64,000 nucleotides of DNA from Prevotella sp. (GCA_016281815.1 JAEEJK010000075.1:34936-98935), one strand, 5' to 3'. Positions 41,872 through 52,106 are shown, counted from the stretch's first letter. Program-made: numbers and translations. Notes: generated from the sequence alone by a model not told the origin.

Positions 41872-43578
41872 TCACCACCCTGGGTTCTGGGTGAGGCTTC
41901 CGGCTTTCTGGATCTCGCTCTGCGGGATGGGGAAGAAGTACATCTTGTCGTCCCACTGGCGGGTCTCAAGGGCGGCCGGAGTGTAGGTCACGGTGCTGTC
42001 GGCATTGAGCCGGATGTCCATCTTGCGGATGTTGGTGAGATACTGCGGTGCCTCCTTCCAGCGGCGCACGTCGTAGAAGCGGTGACCCTCGAAGGCCAGT
42101 TCCACGAAGCGCTCGTTCTCTACCTTCTGCTTGAAGGCGGCTGCGCTAAGACCCTCCTCGATGTTGGGCTGTCCGGCACGTGTGCGCACCACGTTGAGGG
42201 CGGCTGCTGCCGACATGCTCAGTCCGTCGGCTGTAGCATAGCCGTCGCCGGTGTAGTTGAGCATGGCCTCGGCCAGGTTGAGGTACATCTCAGCGAGGCG
42301 GAATACCACCCAGTTGTGGTAGAACGAGTTGGCACCGGTGGCACCGATCACGGTACTGGGATTGCAGTATTTCTTCAGGTAGTAGCCTGTGGTGCTGGCA
42401 TAGGTGATGGGAGCCGCATTGGCACCGCCGTAGTAAAGTTCCAGCGGTTTGGGGTTGGCGTTGGGCCACTGCTCACCGTTGACGGCGACGATCCACGAGA
42501 GGCGCTTGTCGCGGTTGGCATACGGATTCTGCGGGTCATAGCCGCTGTCGGCATCGGTGATGGCCTTGCCGTTGGTCATCTCGAAAGCATCGACGAGGTT
42601 CTGTGTGGGGCAGTTGCCTCCACCAGCGTTCTCCATGCCGATGGGGAAGTTGTACTTCTCAAAGTTGTTGTTCGTCGAGGTGCCGTTCTGGCGGCGTGCG
42701 AAGATGATCTCCTTGGTGTCCTTGTAGTTGTCGGACTGGAACAGCGACATGTAGTCGGATACGAGGCTCATGCTGCGGGCCTTGCAGGCGTTGATGCACT
42801 CCAGGGCACGGAGGGCAGCCTGGTGCCACAGTTCCTTGTCGTTGGTCGGGTTGAACAGCGGACTGGCATGGTAGAGGGCGGCACGTGCGCGCAGGGCGAG
42901 CACGGCGAGGTTGTTGGCTCTTCCGCTCTCGGTCATCGACATGGCCATGTTGCCCAGGTTGTTGTAGTCCTTGATGATGGTGTCCTTGATGGCCTCGCAC
43001 TCGCTGTCGATGAACTTGAATATCTCGTCGGCCGATGTGCGTGGCAGGTTGTTGGCCTCGGCGGCATCCATGTTGTGAACCTTCAGAGGCACGTCACCAT
43101 ACTGGCGTACGAGGAGGAAATAGAAGTAAGCACGTGCCCAGCGGGCCTCCCACTGGTAGTTGTTGTATTGGTACATCTCCTTGAGATAGTCGACATCGAG
43201 ACGGTAGTCGGGGAAGGTGAGTCCCACGAACTCATCGAGGAAGAGGTTGCAGTAACTGATGCCCTGGTAGCATGACGACCAGATGGAGCCTTTGGCGTTG
43301 GTGGGTCCCCAAGCGCCGTTGTAGAAGTCCTCTACCTGGTTGCCGGGGTGTGAGTATGCCGACTCGTCGGTGGCAGAACTGAGCATTGCGCCCGAGTAGT
43401 TGCCGAAATCGGAATCGAGGTTCTGGTAGATGGTGGTGATGAGTCCGCCTGTGCGGCTGAACATCTCCTTGATGTAGTCGGCACCGTCGACCTTGTACTC
43501 ATGATAGTCCATCTTGTCGGAGCAGGATGCCAGCGACAGGGCTGCGAAAACACCGATGATATAATGGTTGAGTTTCAT
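41872..43578 (-). CDS. SusD/RagB family glycan-binding lipoprotein (SusD2)
   Basis: A 568-aa protein with a lipobox (LASC, Cys ~19). Helical TPR-rich SusD fold: 'YLKEMYQYNNYQWEARWARAYFYFLLVRQYGDVPL', 'ANNLAVLALRARAALYHASPLFN' and the C-terminal 'FAGHRFYDVRRWKEAPQYL'-type region ending 'FPIPQSEIQKAGSLTQNPGW'. SusD proteins cap the SusC channel on the cell surface and deliver oligosaccharides. It follows SusC2 by 27 nt. Confidence 0.93.
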   Translation of the reverse strand: MKLNHYIIGVFAALSLASCSDKMDYHEYKVDGADYIKEMFSRTGGLITTIYQNLDSDFGNYSGAMLSSATDESAYSHPGNQVEDFYNGAWGPTNAKGSIWSSCYQGISYCNLFLDEFVGLTFPDYRLDVDYLKEMYQYNNYQWEARWARAYFYFLLVRQYGDVPLKVHNMDAAEANNLPRTSADEIFKFIDSECEAIKDTIIKDYNNLGNMAMSMTESGRANNLAVLALRARAALYHASPLFNPTNDKELWHQAALRALECINACKARSMSLVSDYMSLFQSDNYKDTKEIIFARRQNGTSTNNNFEKYNFPIGMENAGGGNCPTQNLVDAFEMTNGKAITDADSGYDPQNPYANRDKRLSWIVAVNGEQWPNANPKPLELYYGGANAAPITYASTTGYYLKKYCNPSTVIGATGANSFYHNWVVFRLAEMYLNLAEAMLNYTGDGYATADGLSMSAAAALNVVRTRAGQPNIEEGLSAAAFKQKVENERFVELAFEGHRFYDVRRWKEAPQYLTNIRKMDIRLNADSTVTYTPAALETRQWDDKMYFFPIPQSEIQKAGSLTQNPGW

Positions 43579-43605
43579 AATCTTCTGCTTTCTGTTTGGT
43601 TGGGT

Positions 43606-46443
43606 TTAGAAGGTGGCTGACAATCCGAGCACGATGCTGCGGGTGAGCGGACTGGTGGCGCCGTAGGAAGCGGCATCCACCTCATCGAGATGGTCGAAGG
43701 TGAAGAGGTCGACGCCGCGGAGATAGATCTTGGCAGCGTTGAGAATCTTGGTCTTCGAGAGCAGTCCCTTGTCGAAGTTGTAGTACACCTCGACGTTGCG
43801 GAGTTTCATGTAGGAGCGGTCGCGCAGCCAGTAGGTACTGGTCTGGTAGTTGTTGGCGTTGCTGCTCGAACTGAGGCGTGGGAACATGGCGTTGGCATCG
43901 TTGTTGGACGGTGACCAGCGGTTGTCGTAGACATACTGCGACAGCGTGGTGTTGTTGATGAGTCCCCAGTACATGCTCTTTGTGTTGAGGATGGCGGAGT
44001 AGCGTCCCACGCCCTGGAACATCACGTCGAAGCCGAATCCTTTGTAGTCGGCACCGAGGTGGAAGCCGTAGAAAAGTTCGGGGCATGCGGTGGAGTAACC
44101 GATCTTGCTCACGTCGTTGGCATCAATCTTGTTGTCGCCGTTGACGTCGCGGTATTTGATGTCGCCCACACGCACGGCAGAGAACGTCTGTGTCGGACTG
44201 CTGGCAATCTCCTGATCGCTGGTGAAGAGTCCCTCAGCGATGAGTCCGTAGGTAGAACTCAGCGGGTTGCCGGTCTGCACGAGGTTCTCGTAGGCACGCG
44301 GCTCCTCAGCCATGTTGTCGATCTTGCTCTTGTAGAACATCACATTGCCGCCAAGGTTGATGGTGAGGTCGCCGATGTGCTTGGTGTAGTCGGCCTTGGC
44401 CTCAAATCCGTTCTGGCTCACCTTGCCCTCGTTGGCATAGGGGGCGGTGAATCCGATGAGGGATGAGTAGTAACCGTCGCCCGACACCCAGATGTCCTTG
44501 CGCTTCTGGATGAAGTAGTCGAGTTCGAGGTTGAGACCCTGGAAGAGCACGGCGTCGAGACCTACGTTGACCTTGAGGGCTTTCTCATGCGAGGGGTTGA
44601 CGGCTGCCATCTGTCCGATGGACACCGGTCCGTAACTCGCTGCATCGTATCCCGAACCGAAGGGATAACCGCCGCCAGCCTGTGAGTAGGCCTGTGTGTA
44701 GTAGGTCCACACGTTGTCTCCGGGCAGGTAGTCGGCATTGATGAGACCTGCGCTGGCCCTGAGTTTCAGGAAGTTGACAGCGCTGTTGTCCTTGAGGAAG
44801 TTCTCCTCAGAGAGCACCCATCCTGCGGAGAAGGTAGGTGAGAACGCCCACTTGGTGTCGGGAGCGAGTCGGCTGCTGCCCGAATAGACCAGTGCGAGGT
44901 CGGCCAGATAGCGCTTGTTGTAGGCATAGTGTGTCCACAGCGAGATGTTCTGCCGGTAGATGCTCTGGTTGGCACCGGTGGAGTTGGTGTAGTCGTAGTC
45001 GTAGCGCACCTGGGCATACAGATAGTTGGCATCGTTGATCTGGCGGTTGAAGTTGAGGCCGGCATTGAAGGTCAGGCGACGCTGATAACTGTCGGTATTG
45101 GCATTCTTGCCCATGGTGCCGTCGGCACCTCCCGACCAGTAGGTACCAGTGACAGGTTGTCCGTTGGCCCATCCGCTGACGGGATAGTTGCCATAGACGA
45201 AGGTCTTGCTGTGATCCTCGTAAAGGGTGGAGTAGGTGTCGTAGCCCAATCGTGCGGTGAGGCTGAGTCCCTCAATCCAGTATTTCAGATCCTGCTGGAG
45301 TGTCATGTCAGCGAAGAGGGCGCGCTCATGGATTTTGTAGTAGGCGGCATCCGAAGAGATGGCGACGGGGTTGGAGGTTCCTGCGTAAGTGGAGGTACCG
45401 CCCCAGTGGCCCAGTTCGCTGCGGATGGGGAAGGCATTGGAAGGCAGGCTATAGACCATGTCCCACAGGTCGGCCTGTGAGCCTGGACGCGACATCTCGC
45501 TCAGCACACCGAGCAGGTTGACCTTCAGGTCGGTTGTCGGAGTGAGGTCGATGTCGAGGTTGGTGCGCAGGTTGCCGCGCACATACTTGTCCTGCGTGGA
45601 ATAGCCTTCGGTCTTGTCGAAGTTCTTGATGAATCCCTTGTCGGAGAGCAGGTTGAGCATGGCGAAGTAGCGGAAACGCTCGCCGCCGCCCTTGAACTCC
45701 ACGGCATACTTGTTGGTCACACCGTTTTTGCGGAAGGTCTCATCCACCCAGTTGACATTGGGATATTGGTAGGGATAAGTGCCGTTTTGGAAGGCGCTCA
45801 ACTCTTCTGCGGTGTAGCGTGGAGCGAGTCCCTCGTTGGCACGAGCCTCGTTCATCGCATTGGCATAAGTGAAGGCATCGACGAACTTCGGACGGTCAAT
45901 CTGATGGTTGAAGAGGTGGTCGTAACTCACTCGGATGCTTTTGCTGTTGTACTTGCCACGCTTGGTGACGATCTGGATGGCACCGTTGGCACCCTTATAG
46001 CCATAGAGGGCCACGGCAGCCGCATCCTTGAGGATGGCGACGTGGTCGACCTCATCGGGACTGACGAGAGTGATGTCGCGCTCGATGCCGTCGACCAGCA
46101 CGAGGGGTGCGCTGGTGCTCAGGCTCTGCAGTCCGCGCACATACATAGTGGGGTTGGCGGCATAGTAGATGCCTGCACCATCGAGGGTGATGAGTCCGTT
46201 GCCCTGTCCGAGGATGGAGTTGGCGATATTTTTCGCCGACCGTTTGTCTACGGTCTCGTTGGTGATCACGGAGACAGCGGCGGTGGACTGGGCGCGGGTC
46301 AGCGATATGTTGGTCCCGATCTCAATCTCCTGGTCGGTGAAGGCATTGCCTGTCAGCGCAGTGCTGTCTGTCTGTGCCGCTGCGGGCAGGCATAGGCCGG
46401 CGAGCAGGGTCATGGTGATGATATATTGTCTTTTCTTATTCAT
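43606..46443 (-). CDS. SusC-like TonB-dependent transporter without N-terminal extension (SusC2)
   Basis: A 945-aa protein with a signal peptide (MNKKRQYIITMTLLAGLCLP). The plug (~45-150: 'YYAANPTMYVRGLQSLSTSAPLVLVDGIERDITLVSPDEVDHVAILKDAAAVALYG') is followed by a long beta-barrel ending 'SIVLGLSATF'. The usual CarboxypepD_reg-like domain of ~80 residues is missing. The start at 46443 fits the signal peptide. An in-frame ATG at 46491 would prepend MNKKIMITSACQECKI, which contains the micro-ORF peptide seen elsewhere in this window. Confidence 0.93.
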   Translation of the reverse strand: MNKKRQYIITMTLLAGLCLPAAAQTDSTALTGNAFTDQEIEIGTNISLTRAQSTAAVSVITNETVDKRSAKNIANSILGQGNGLITLDGAGIYYAANPTMYVRGLQSLSTSAPLVLVDGIERDITLVSPDEVDHVAILKDAAAVALYGYKGANGAIQIVTKRGKYNSKSIRVSYDHLFNHQIDRPKFVDAFTYANAMNEARANEGLAPRYTAEELSAFQNGTYPYQYPNVNWVDETFRKNGVTNKYAVEFKGGGERFRYFAMLNLLSDKGFIKNFDKTEGYSTQDKYVRGNLRTNLDIDLTPTTDLKVNLLGVLSEMSRPGSQADLWDMVYSLPSNAFPIRSELGHWGGTSTYAGTSNPVAISSDAAYYKIHERALFADMTLQQDLKYWIEGLSLTARLGYDTYSTLYEDHSKTFVYGNYPVSGWANGQPVTGTYWSGGADGTMGKNANTDSYQRRLTFNAGLNFNRQINDANYLYAQVRYDYDYTNSTGANQSIYRQNISLWTHYAYNKRYLADLALVYSGSSRLAPDTKWAFSPTFSAGWVLSEENFLKDNSAVNFLKLRASAGLINADYLPGDNVWTYYTQAYSQAGGGYPFGSGYDAASYGPVSIGQMAAVNPSHEKALKVNVGLDAVLFQGLNLELDYFIQKRKDIWVSGDGYYSSLIGFTAPYANEGKVSQNGFEAKADYTKHIGDLTINLGGNVMFYKSKIDNMAEEPRAYENLVQTGNPLSSTYGLIAEGLFTSDQEIASSPTQTFSAVRVGDIKYRDVNGDNKIDANDVSKIGYSTACPELFYGFHLGADYKGFGFDVMFQGVGRYSAILNTKSMYWGLINNTTLSQYVYDNRWSPSNNDANAMFPRLSSSSNANNYQTSTYWLRDRSYMKLRNVEVYYNFDKGLLSKTKILNAAKIYLRGVDLFTFDHLDEVDAASYGATSPLTRSIVLGLSATF

Positions 46444-46510
46444 AATCTTACATTCTTGACAAGCAGATGTAATCATAATTTTTTTATTCACAATCCTTTA
46501 TCCTTAGGGA
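46444..46510 (-). promoter_or_regulatory. micro-ORF core in the SusD1-SusC2 gap, in frame with SusC2
   Basis: Read on the minus strand: taaggataaagg, then ATTATGATTACATCTGC. The ATG at 46476 starts MITSACQECKI and runs in frame into the SusC2 start at 46443. The core is the one found in the 96-bp repeats. Confidence 0.7.
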
Positions 46511-48565
46511 TTACCATCCGGGGTTCTGGATGATGCCATAGCCCTTGTTGATTTCACCGATGGGGAAGGGGAAGAGGAGCCACTTTTTCACTTCAGGTGA
46601 GTTGGGGTCCTGATCCCACTGCACGCGGCGGCGGTTGAACAGTTCGAAGCGCCAGTAGTCGAAGCGTGAGGGCTCGATAATGCCGTTGTCCTTGTGTGTG
46701 CCCTTCCAAGGCTCGAAGTTGCGCACCCATTGTCCCTTGCTGTCCTTGATCATGCGGAAGGTGACCAGGCCGTGGAGCGGTTTGGTGATCCAGTCGGTGC
46801 GCTTGTAGCGGATCATGTCGTAGTAGCGGTTGTTGCTCATACCGAGTTCGCAGGCGCGCTCACGCAGGATTTCCTCGATGAGGTTGTCCTTGTTCTCATT
46901 GAGTTTGAGGGCGGAGTTGCGCACGCTCAGACCACCGAGTCCGACGCGGCTGCGCACGACATCCACCTGCTTGATGGCTTCGGTGAGGTTGCCGGTCTGG
47001 GCGAGAGCCTCGGCATACATCAGATACATCTCATCGAGGCTCAGGTAGACCCAGTGCATGTATTTGCGGTGGTATTCCTCGCCGAGGTAGTATTTGATGA
47101 CACCGAATCCGGTGGAGAATTTCTGTGTCAACTGCTCCTGGAGGGCGAGGTCGTAGTTGCCTGTCTCCTTGTTGAGTGTGGCGCTCATCACCTGCATGCC
47201 CTCATCGTAGCCATTGACCCACAGTTCGTAGGCATCGCCTGTCGGTGAGCCTGCAGTCCAGTCAAACTGGTAGGTGGTGCCGTTGACGAGGATGTTCTCG
47301 TAGAGGCGCGGGTCGCGTGAAGGAGTCTTGGAGATGCTGCCGCGATACTCCTTGTATTGGTAGAAGAGTCGTCCGTTGTCGCCGGTGATGCGTCCGCGGA
47401 GCGAGTCATTCTCCCAGTCAAACGGTGTGCCGTCGCTCCAGGGGAACATGCTCATATATTCCAGTGTGGGCAGATAGGAGTTACGGCCAATGCCTACCCA
47501 GTTCCACCAGGAATAGGTGCCTTGTGAGCCGTAGACGGTGGCCACACGGGTGGAATGCAGCACTTCCTTGCTGCCCTGGTAGATATAGCCCATACGGTAG
47601 GCCTGGCGGTAGGCGTTGGCATTGCGTGCCGTCGGCTGTGTGAGTTCATAATAGCCCTCAGTGGCGAGTCTTGCGAAGAAGTCCTGGCAAGCCTGCAGCG
47701 CGCGCTGCCAGCGAGCAGCGTCGTATCCGCCGTGCCACACGAGATGTTGCTGCTCTGCCTCTGTGGTGCCTCCGAAGTAACCTTGGTCGGCATTGTAGAG
47801 CGGTGAGGCGTTGAAGAGGAGCACCTTGGCTTTGAGGGCCATGGCTCCGGCAGCAGTCCAGCGTCCGGTGTTGTTGGTGGCGTCGGTATCGGTAGTCGTT
47901 CCGTTGTAGGCCCAGCGCAGGTCGGGGATGGCCTCATCGAGCAGTTTGACGATGAAATTGGCAGTCTCCTCGGCTGTGGCTCGCGGAAGATCATAAGTAC
48001 CCTCGCTTCCGGTGAATGCATTGTCGACGATGGGGATGCCGCCAAATACGGAATAGAGGTCGAAGTAGCGTGCTGCGATAAGGCACTTGGCCTGTGCGAT
48101 GATGTTCTTTTTCTCGCTGTCGCTCATATCGGCCACCTTGTCGACGTTGGCAATCAGCAGCCACGCCTGACGGACTGCCTGCCATACCAAGTCACCGGTA
48201 TAACTGATCAGAGGAGTCTGGTTGGCTGAGAGGGTGCCCGAGTAATAGTTGTTGTAGATGGAAGTGCCGTTCCAGTGAATCTGGTAGCAGTCGGTCAGCG
48301 CGTCGAGTTTGCCGGTGTAGCAGTTTTGGCTGTGGGCGGTGTTGGAACCGAAGGGCAGACCGTAGTATTGCAAAGCATAGATGCCTGTGAGGAACTGTCT
48401 TGTGTATTCTGCGTTGGCGAAGACGGTGTCGATGGTGACGGTGCCACCGGGCTGCTTCTCGATGAAGGAATCACCGAACTTGATCGGGTCGGTGCATGAG
48501 GTCATGGTCATCGTGGTGATGAGCAGGGCAGCGGCTCCTTTGGAGATGGTATGATATAGTTTCAT
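46511..48565 (-). CDS. SusD/RagB family glycan-binding lipoprotein (SusD1)
   Basis: A 684-aa protein, longer than most SusD homologues. The lipobox is TSC (Cys ~25, 'TTMTMTSCTDPIKFG'). SusD hallmarks include 'AKCLIAARYFDLYSVFGGIPIVD', 'AAGAMALKAKVLLFNASPLYN', 'YLMYAEALAQTGNLTEAIKQVDVVRSRVG' and the end 'FPFPIGEINKGYGIIQNPGW'. The extra length lies in mid-protein insertions. It forms the partner of SusC1, from which it is separated by 21 nt. Confidence 0.93.
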   Translation of the reverse strand: MKLYHTISKGAAALLITTMTMTSCTDPIKFGDSFIEKQPGGTVTIDTVFANAEYTRQFLTGIYALQYYGLPFGSNTAHSQNCYTGKLDALTDCYQIHWNGTSIYNNYYSGTLSANQTPLISYTGDLVWQAVRQAWLLIANVDKVADMSDSEKKNIIAQAKCLIAARYFDLYSVFGGIPIVDNAFTGSEGTYDLPRATAEETANFIVKLLDEAIPDLRWAYNGTTTDTDATNNTGRWTAAGAMALKAKVLLFNASPLYNADQGYFGGTTEAEQQHLVWHGGYDAARWQRALQACQDFFARLATEGYYELTQPTARNANAYRQAYRMGYIYQGSKEVLHSTRVATVYGSQGTYSWWNWVGIGRNSYLPTLEYMSMFPWSDGTPFDWENDSLRGRITGDNGRLFYQYKEYRGSISKTPSRDPRLYENILVNGTTYQFDWTAGSPTGDAYELWVNGYDEGMQVMSATLNKETGNYDLALQEQLTQKFSTGFGVIKYYLGEEYHRKYMHWVYLSLDEMYLMYAEALAQTGNLTEAIKQVDVVRSRVGLGGLSVRNSALKLNENKDNLIEEILRERACELGMSNNRYYDMIRYKRTDWITKPLHGLVTFRMIKDSKGQWVRNFEPWKGTHKDNGIIEPSRFDYWRFELFNRRRVQWDQDPNSPEVKKWLLFPFPIGEINKGYGIIQNPGW

Positions 48566-48586
48566 GATCGTATACCTTTTATATAA

Positions 48587-51500
48587 TTAGAATCCTACCT
48601 TCAGGCTTGCGGTGTAGGTGCGTTGCAACGGGTAGGAGGGCGAGTTGCTGGCGCGTGTCTCGGGGTCGCCCCAGAGATATGGCGTGAAGGTCAGCAGGTT
48701 GTAGCCGCTCAAGGAGAGTTGCAGTTGGGTCAGACCGAGTTTCTTCATCAGCGGGAACTGGAAGTCGTAGGCCAACTGTATGGTTTTCAGACGCAGGTAT
48801 TTCGCATCTTTCTCATAGAGGTCGCTGTTGGCATAGTTTTGGTCAGCGTTCAGGACGGTGGCACGCGGATACTCAGCATTGGGATCTTGGTTGCTGGGTG
48901 TCCAGGTGTTGTCGAGATGGTATTTGAGCAGACCGCCTTGGTTGGTGCCGCTGGCATTGGCAAACGGGCGGCGGAACACGTCGCTGATGAGGCGGCTCAC
49001 ATTCCATGCGCCTGTCATCTGGGCATTGAAGGTAAGGCGTTTCCAGGTGAATCCGAGGGTCAGACCGGCGATATACTGCGGGTCGTCGGTGTAGCCTGTG
49101 CCCACCACGACATCGTTGCCGTCGATGATGCCATCCTTGTCCATGTCGATGTAGATGGCGTCACCAGGTTTGAGCACGCCCACGAACTGTTTCGGGAATG
49201 CCGAGCCAAACTCCTTCTCATAGTCAGCCTCGCAGCCCTCGTAGTAGAGTTTCCAGAAGCGGTAGAGGGAGCGTGAGCCGATGCGGTGGCCGCGGGTGTA
49301 CATATATTCATTGCGCTGAGGAGTCTGGCGGTTCTCGATAATCTCGTTCTGGTTGTGCGAGATGTTGAGTTTGCCCCAGTAGCGGAAGTTGTCACCGATG
49401 TGGTCCTGCCAGTTGACGGAGAGTTCCCATCCCCAACTGTCCACCTCGCCGAAGTTGGTGTAAGGCACGGTGAATCCGAGCATGCCAGGCACGGTGGCAT
49501 CCTGCCAGAGGATGTCCTTACGATGCTCCTTATAGTAGTCGAATGTGGTACGCAGACGGTCGTTGAAGAAATACATGTCAAAGCCGTAGTCCTGCTTGAA
49601 GGCCTTCTCCCATGACACGTCGGGGAAGTTCTTGGATGACTCCACGGCACCCTTCGAGGTCGTGCCGTTCTCTACGCCGAAGTTGTAGCCAAAGGCGCCG
49701 GTGTCTTTGCCGGTACGCTCCAAGAGTGCGCTCTGGTTGACGTTATAGGGGTCGGCGATATACATGAAACGCTTGGCACTCACCTTGTCGTTACCTACGA
49801 GACCCCATGATGCGCGGAGTTTGAGGAAACTGACAACCGGCTTGAGAGGTTTGAAGAAACTCTCGTCGCTGATGAGCCATCCCACCGAACCAGCGGGGAA
49901 GGAACCGAAGCGCTTGCCGGGAGCGAAGTTCTCCGAACCGTTGTAACCAAAGTTGACCTCGGCCATGTAGCGGTTTTTCCAGTCATAGGTGACACGTCCC
50001 ACGAAGCCTACGTATGTTCTTGGGATGTCCTTATAGGCTTCCTCGTCGCCGAAGTAGTATTGCTTGCTCTGGTTGTAGAGGGCCAGGGCGGTGATGGTGT
50101 GGTCGCCGAATGAGCGGTTGTAGTTGAGTGAACCCTCGGCATACCAGTCACGGCCCTTGCCGTAGCCATAACTGTAGGTCGGCTCGACGTCGGAGCCCGA
50201 CTTGCGGTACATCAGGTAACCGTCGGTCTTGCTCTCATCGTTCCATGTCCACACCGGGGTGTAGGAGGCTACCGATGCCGTAAGCGTCTTCTGCACCAGG
50301 AAACTACTGTTGTAAGAACCTTTGAGTTTGACGGAGAGGCCCTTGGTGATTATGTCGAGTTTCTGGTCGAGCACGAGGTCCATCGACAGTTTGTTGTTGT
50401 TGGTGTGGAAGGCACCGGGCTGATAAGCGTAGTAGGTCATGGGCGACTCACCCACGAACGGGAGCACCAGTCCGTCGGAATTGTCGGCAGCCTGGTTGGT
50501 GTTGATGATATATCGTCCGTCGACGATACCGGGGCTGCAGAACGGGGTGGCGGCGTAAATGGCCTTGATCATGCCTCCTGCTCCCTGTCCTGTGCGTGGT
50601 TTGGCGGCGTCGTCCACCTTACCGGCAATATTGAAACTCAGCAGGGTGGTCTTCGTCACGTTGATATCGAGGTTGGAGCGGTAGTTGAAACGCTGGTATT
50701 GGTAGCCGTAGTCCCATGACTTGCCAAATTCCTTGAACATGCCGTCTTGGGTGAACATACCGGCGCTGATGAAGTATTTCACGTTCTTGTTGCCGCCGGT
50801 GATGTTGATGTTGTGCTGCTGCTGCAGTGTCACGTCCTTCATGATATACTCATCCCACTTCATGCTGGGGAAGCGGATGGGATCACTGCCGTCCTGGAAC
50901 TTCTGCAGCACGATGTCGGAGAAGGCAGGGTTGTTTCCGTCGTTGGCCAACATCTGGTTGTAGAAGGTGGCATACTCATAAGAGGAAGTCTGCTCCACCA
51001 TCTTGGTGGGGGTAAGTGCGGAGAAGGAGACGTTGGCAGAGATCTTTGCCTTTCCCTCGGCACCGCGCTTGGTGGTGATGAGCACTACGCCGTTGGCACC
51101 ACGCACACCGAACACGGCGGTGGCGGAGGCGTCTTTCAGCACAGTGATGCTCTCAATCTCGTTGGGGTCGATGTCCCACATCTCGCGCTCCACACCGTCG
51201 ACTTGGATAAGGGGGGAGGAGTCGACCCATGTGGCCTGACCACGGACGAAGATGGATGCGGCGTCGGAGCCTGGCTCACCGGAATACTGCACGGTGGTCA
51301 CACCGGAGAGTTGACCGGCCAACACGTTGTTGACAGATGACACAGGTGTGCGCACCAGGTCCTCGCTCTTGACAGAGGAGAGAGCGCCCGTCACGGTGAC
51401 TTTTTTCTGCACGCCATAAGCGACGACCTCCACACCTTGCAGCGAGATGGCGTCGGTCTTGAGTTGTACGCGCATGCCGTCGCGGGCAGGCACGGTCATT

Positions 51501-51799
51501 GTCTCATAGCCCACATAGGAAATCACCAGTTGGGTTCCGGGCTTGCATTGAATAGAGAAATTACCGTCAAAATCGGTAATTGTACCTTTGGACGCATCGC
51601 CACCCTTTATGGTGATGGTTGCACCGATGACCGTCTCGCCAGTCTCATCGACCACTGTTCCGTTGATGACACCGGTCTGCTGTTGCTCCATGGGAGCAGC
51701 CATGACGTTTGGCGTGCCTAAAAGGCCCGGAATGGTGAAAGTTGAGAACAAGGCAGCAATCATCAGGGCGCGCCCAGTGACATACTTTCTTTTCTTCAT
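48587..51799 (-). CDS. SusC-like TonB-dependent transporter (SusC1), first gene of the PUL
   Basis: A 1070-aa protein. A signal peptide (~1-35) precedes a CarboxypepD_reg-like domain (~43-120, 'GVINGTVVDETGETVIGATITIKGG', 'DGNFSIQCKPGTQLVISYVGYE'). The plug is at ~125-245 ('GQLSGVTTVQYSGEPGSDAASIFVRGQATW', 'ESITVLKDASATAVFGVRGANGVVLITTKRG'). A 22-strand-type barrel ends 'TYTASLKVGF'. It imports glycan fragments using TonB energy. The operon reads SusC1-SusD1-SusC2-SusD2-surface protein from one promoter at 51882-51914. Confidence 0.95.
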   Translation of the reverse strand: MKKRKYVTGRALMIAALFSTFTIPGLLGTPNVMAAPMEQQQTGVINGTVVDETGETVIGATITIKGGDASKGTITDFDGNFSIQCKPGTQLVISYVGYETMTVPARDGMRVQLKTDAISLQGVEVVAYGVQKKVTVTGALSSVKSEDLVRTPVSSVNNVLAGQLSGVTTVQYSGEPGSDAASIFVRGQATWVDSSPLIQVDGVEREMWDIDPNEIESITVLKDASATAVFGVRGANGVVLITTKRGAEGKAKISANVSFSALTPTKMVEQTSSYEYATFYNQMLANDGNNPAFSDIVLQKFQDGSDPIRFPSMKWDEYIMKDVTLQQQHNINITGGNKNVKYFISAGMFTQDGMFKEFGKSWDYGYQYQRFNYRSNLDINVTKTTLLSFNIAGKVDDAAKPRTGQGAGGMIKAIYAATPFCSPGIVDGRYIINTNQAADNSDGLVLPFVGESPMTYYAYQPGAFHTNNNKLSMDLVLDQKLDIITKGLSVKLKGSYNSSFLVQKTLTASVASYTPVWTWNDESKTDGYLMYRKSGSDVEPTYSYGYGKGRDWYAEGSLNYNRSFGDHTITALALYNQSKQYYFGDEEAYKDIPRTYVGFVGRVTYDWKNRYMAEVNFGYNGSENFAPGKRFGSFPAGSVGWLISDESFFKPLKPVVSFLKLRASWGLVGNDKVSAKRFMYIADPYNVNQSALLERTGKDTGAFGYNFGVENGTTSKGAVESSKNFPDVSWEKAFKQDYGFDMYFFNDRLRTTFDYYKEHRKDILWQDATVPGMLGFTVPYTNFGEVDSWGWELSVNWQDHIGDNFRYWGKLNISHNQNEIIENRQTPQRNEYMYTRGHRIGSRSLYRFWKLYYEGCEADYEKEFGSAFPKQFVGVLKPGDAIYIDMDKDGIIDGNDVVVGTGYTDDPQYIAGLTLGFTWKRLTFNAQMTGAWNVSRLISDVFRRPFANASGTNQGGLLKYHLDNTWTPSNQDPNAEYPRATVLNADQNYANSDLYEKDAKYLRLKTIQLAYDFQFPLMKKLGLTQLQLSLSGYNLLTFTPYLWGDPETRASNSPSYPLQRTYTASLKVGF

Positions 51800-51881
51800 G
51801 TTTTGGTTATTTTGTATTTGTTAGGTTATTCGCTTTAGTTGGCGAGGTGGTTTGTTGGCGGTTGAAACCCCTTATCTTTCG

Positions 51882-51914
51882 GCAAAGATATACAAAAATT
51901 AACAAACAGCCAAA
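51882..51914 (-). promoter_or_regulatory. promoter of the PUL operon
   Basis: On the minus strand: TTTG (51914-51911), 20-nt spacer, TATCTTTGC (51890-51882), an exact consensus match. The leader to 51799 is ~75 nt. Nothing else stands out in the divergent gap 51800-52261 apart from a possible plus-strand -7 box. Confidence 0.8.
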
Positions 51915-52106
51915 TTTTGTCTTGCGCAAAATCAATATTAAATCCTTAAATATCAAAAATTAGGGGTAAGAGGTGTTAATTGAAAGGTGAGGCAGCAAGA
52001 TGGAAATAGCCTTTCTCGCGGTGATTATCTTGAAGATATGTATTTTGGGGATGATTTATGAGCGTAAAAACTGATGCAATTATGTGGGAAAAACAATTTT
52101 TTAGTT

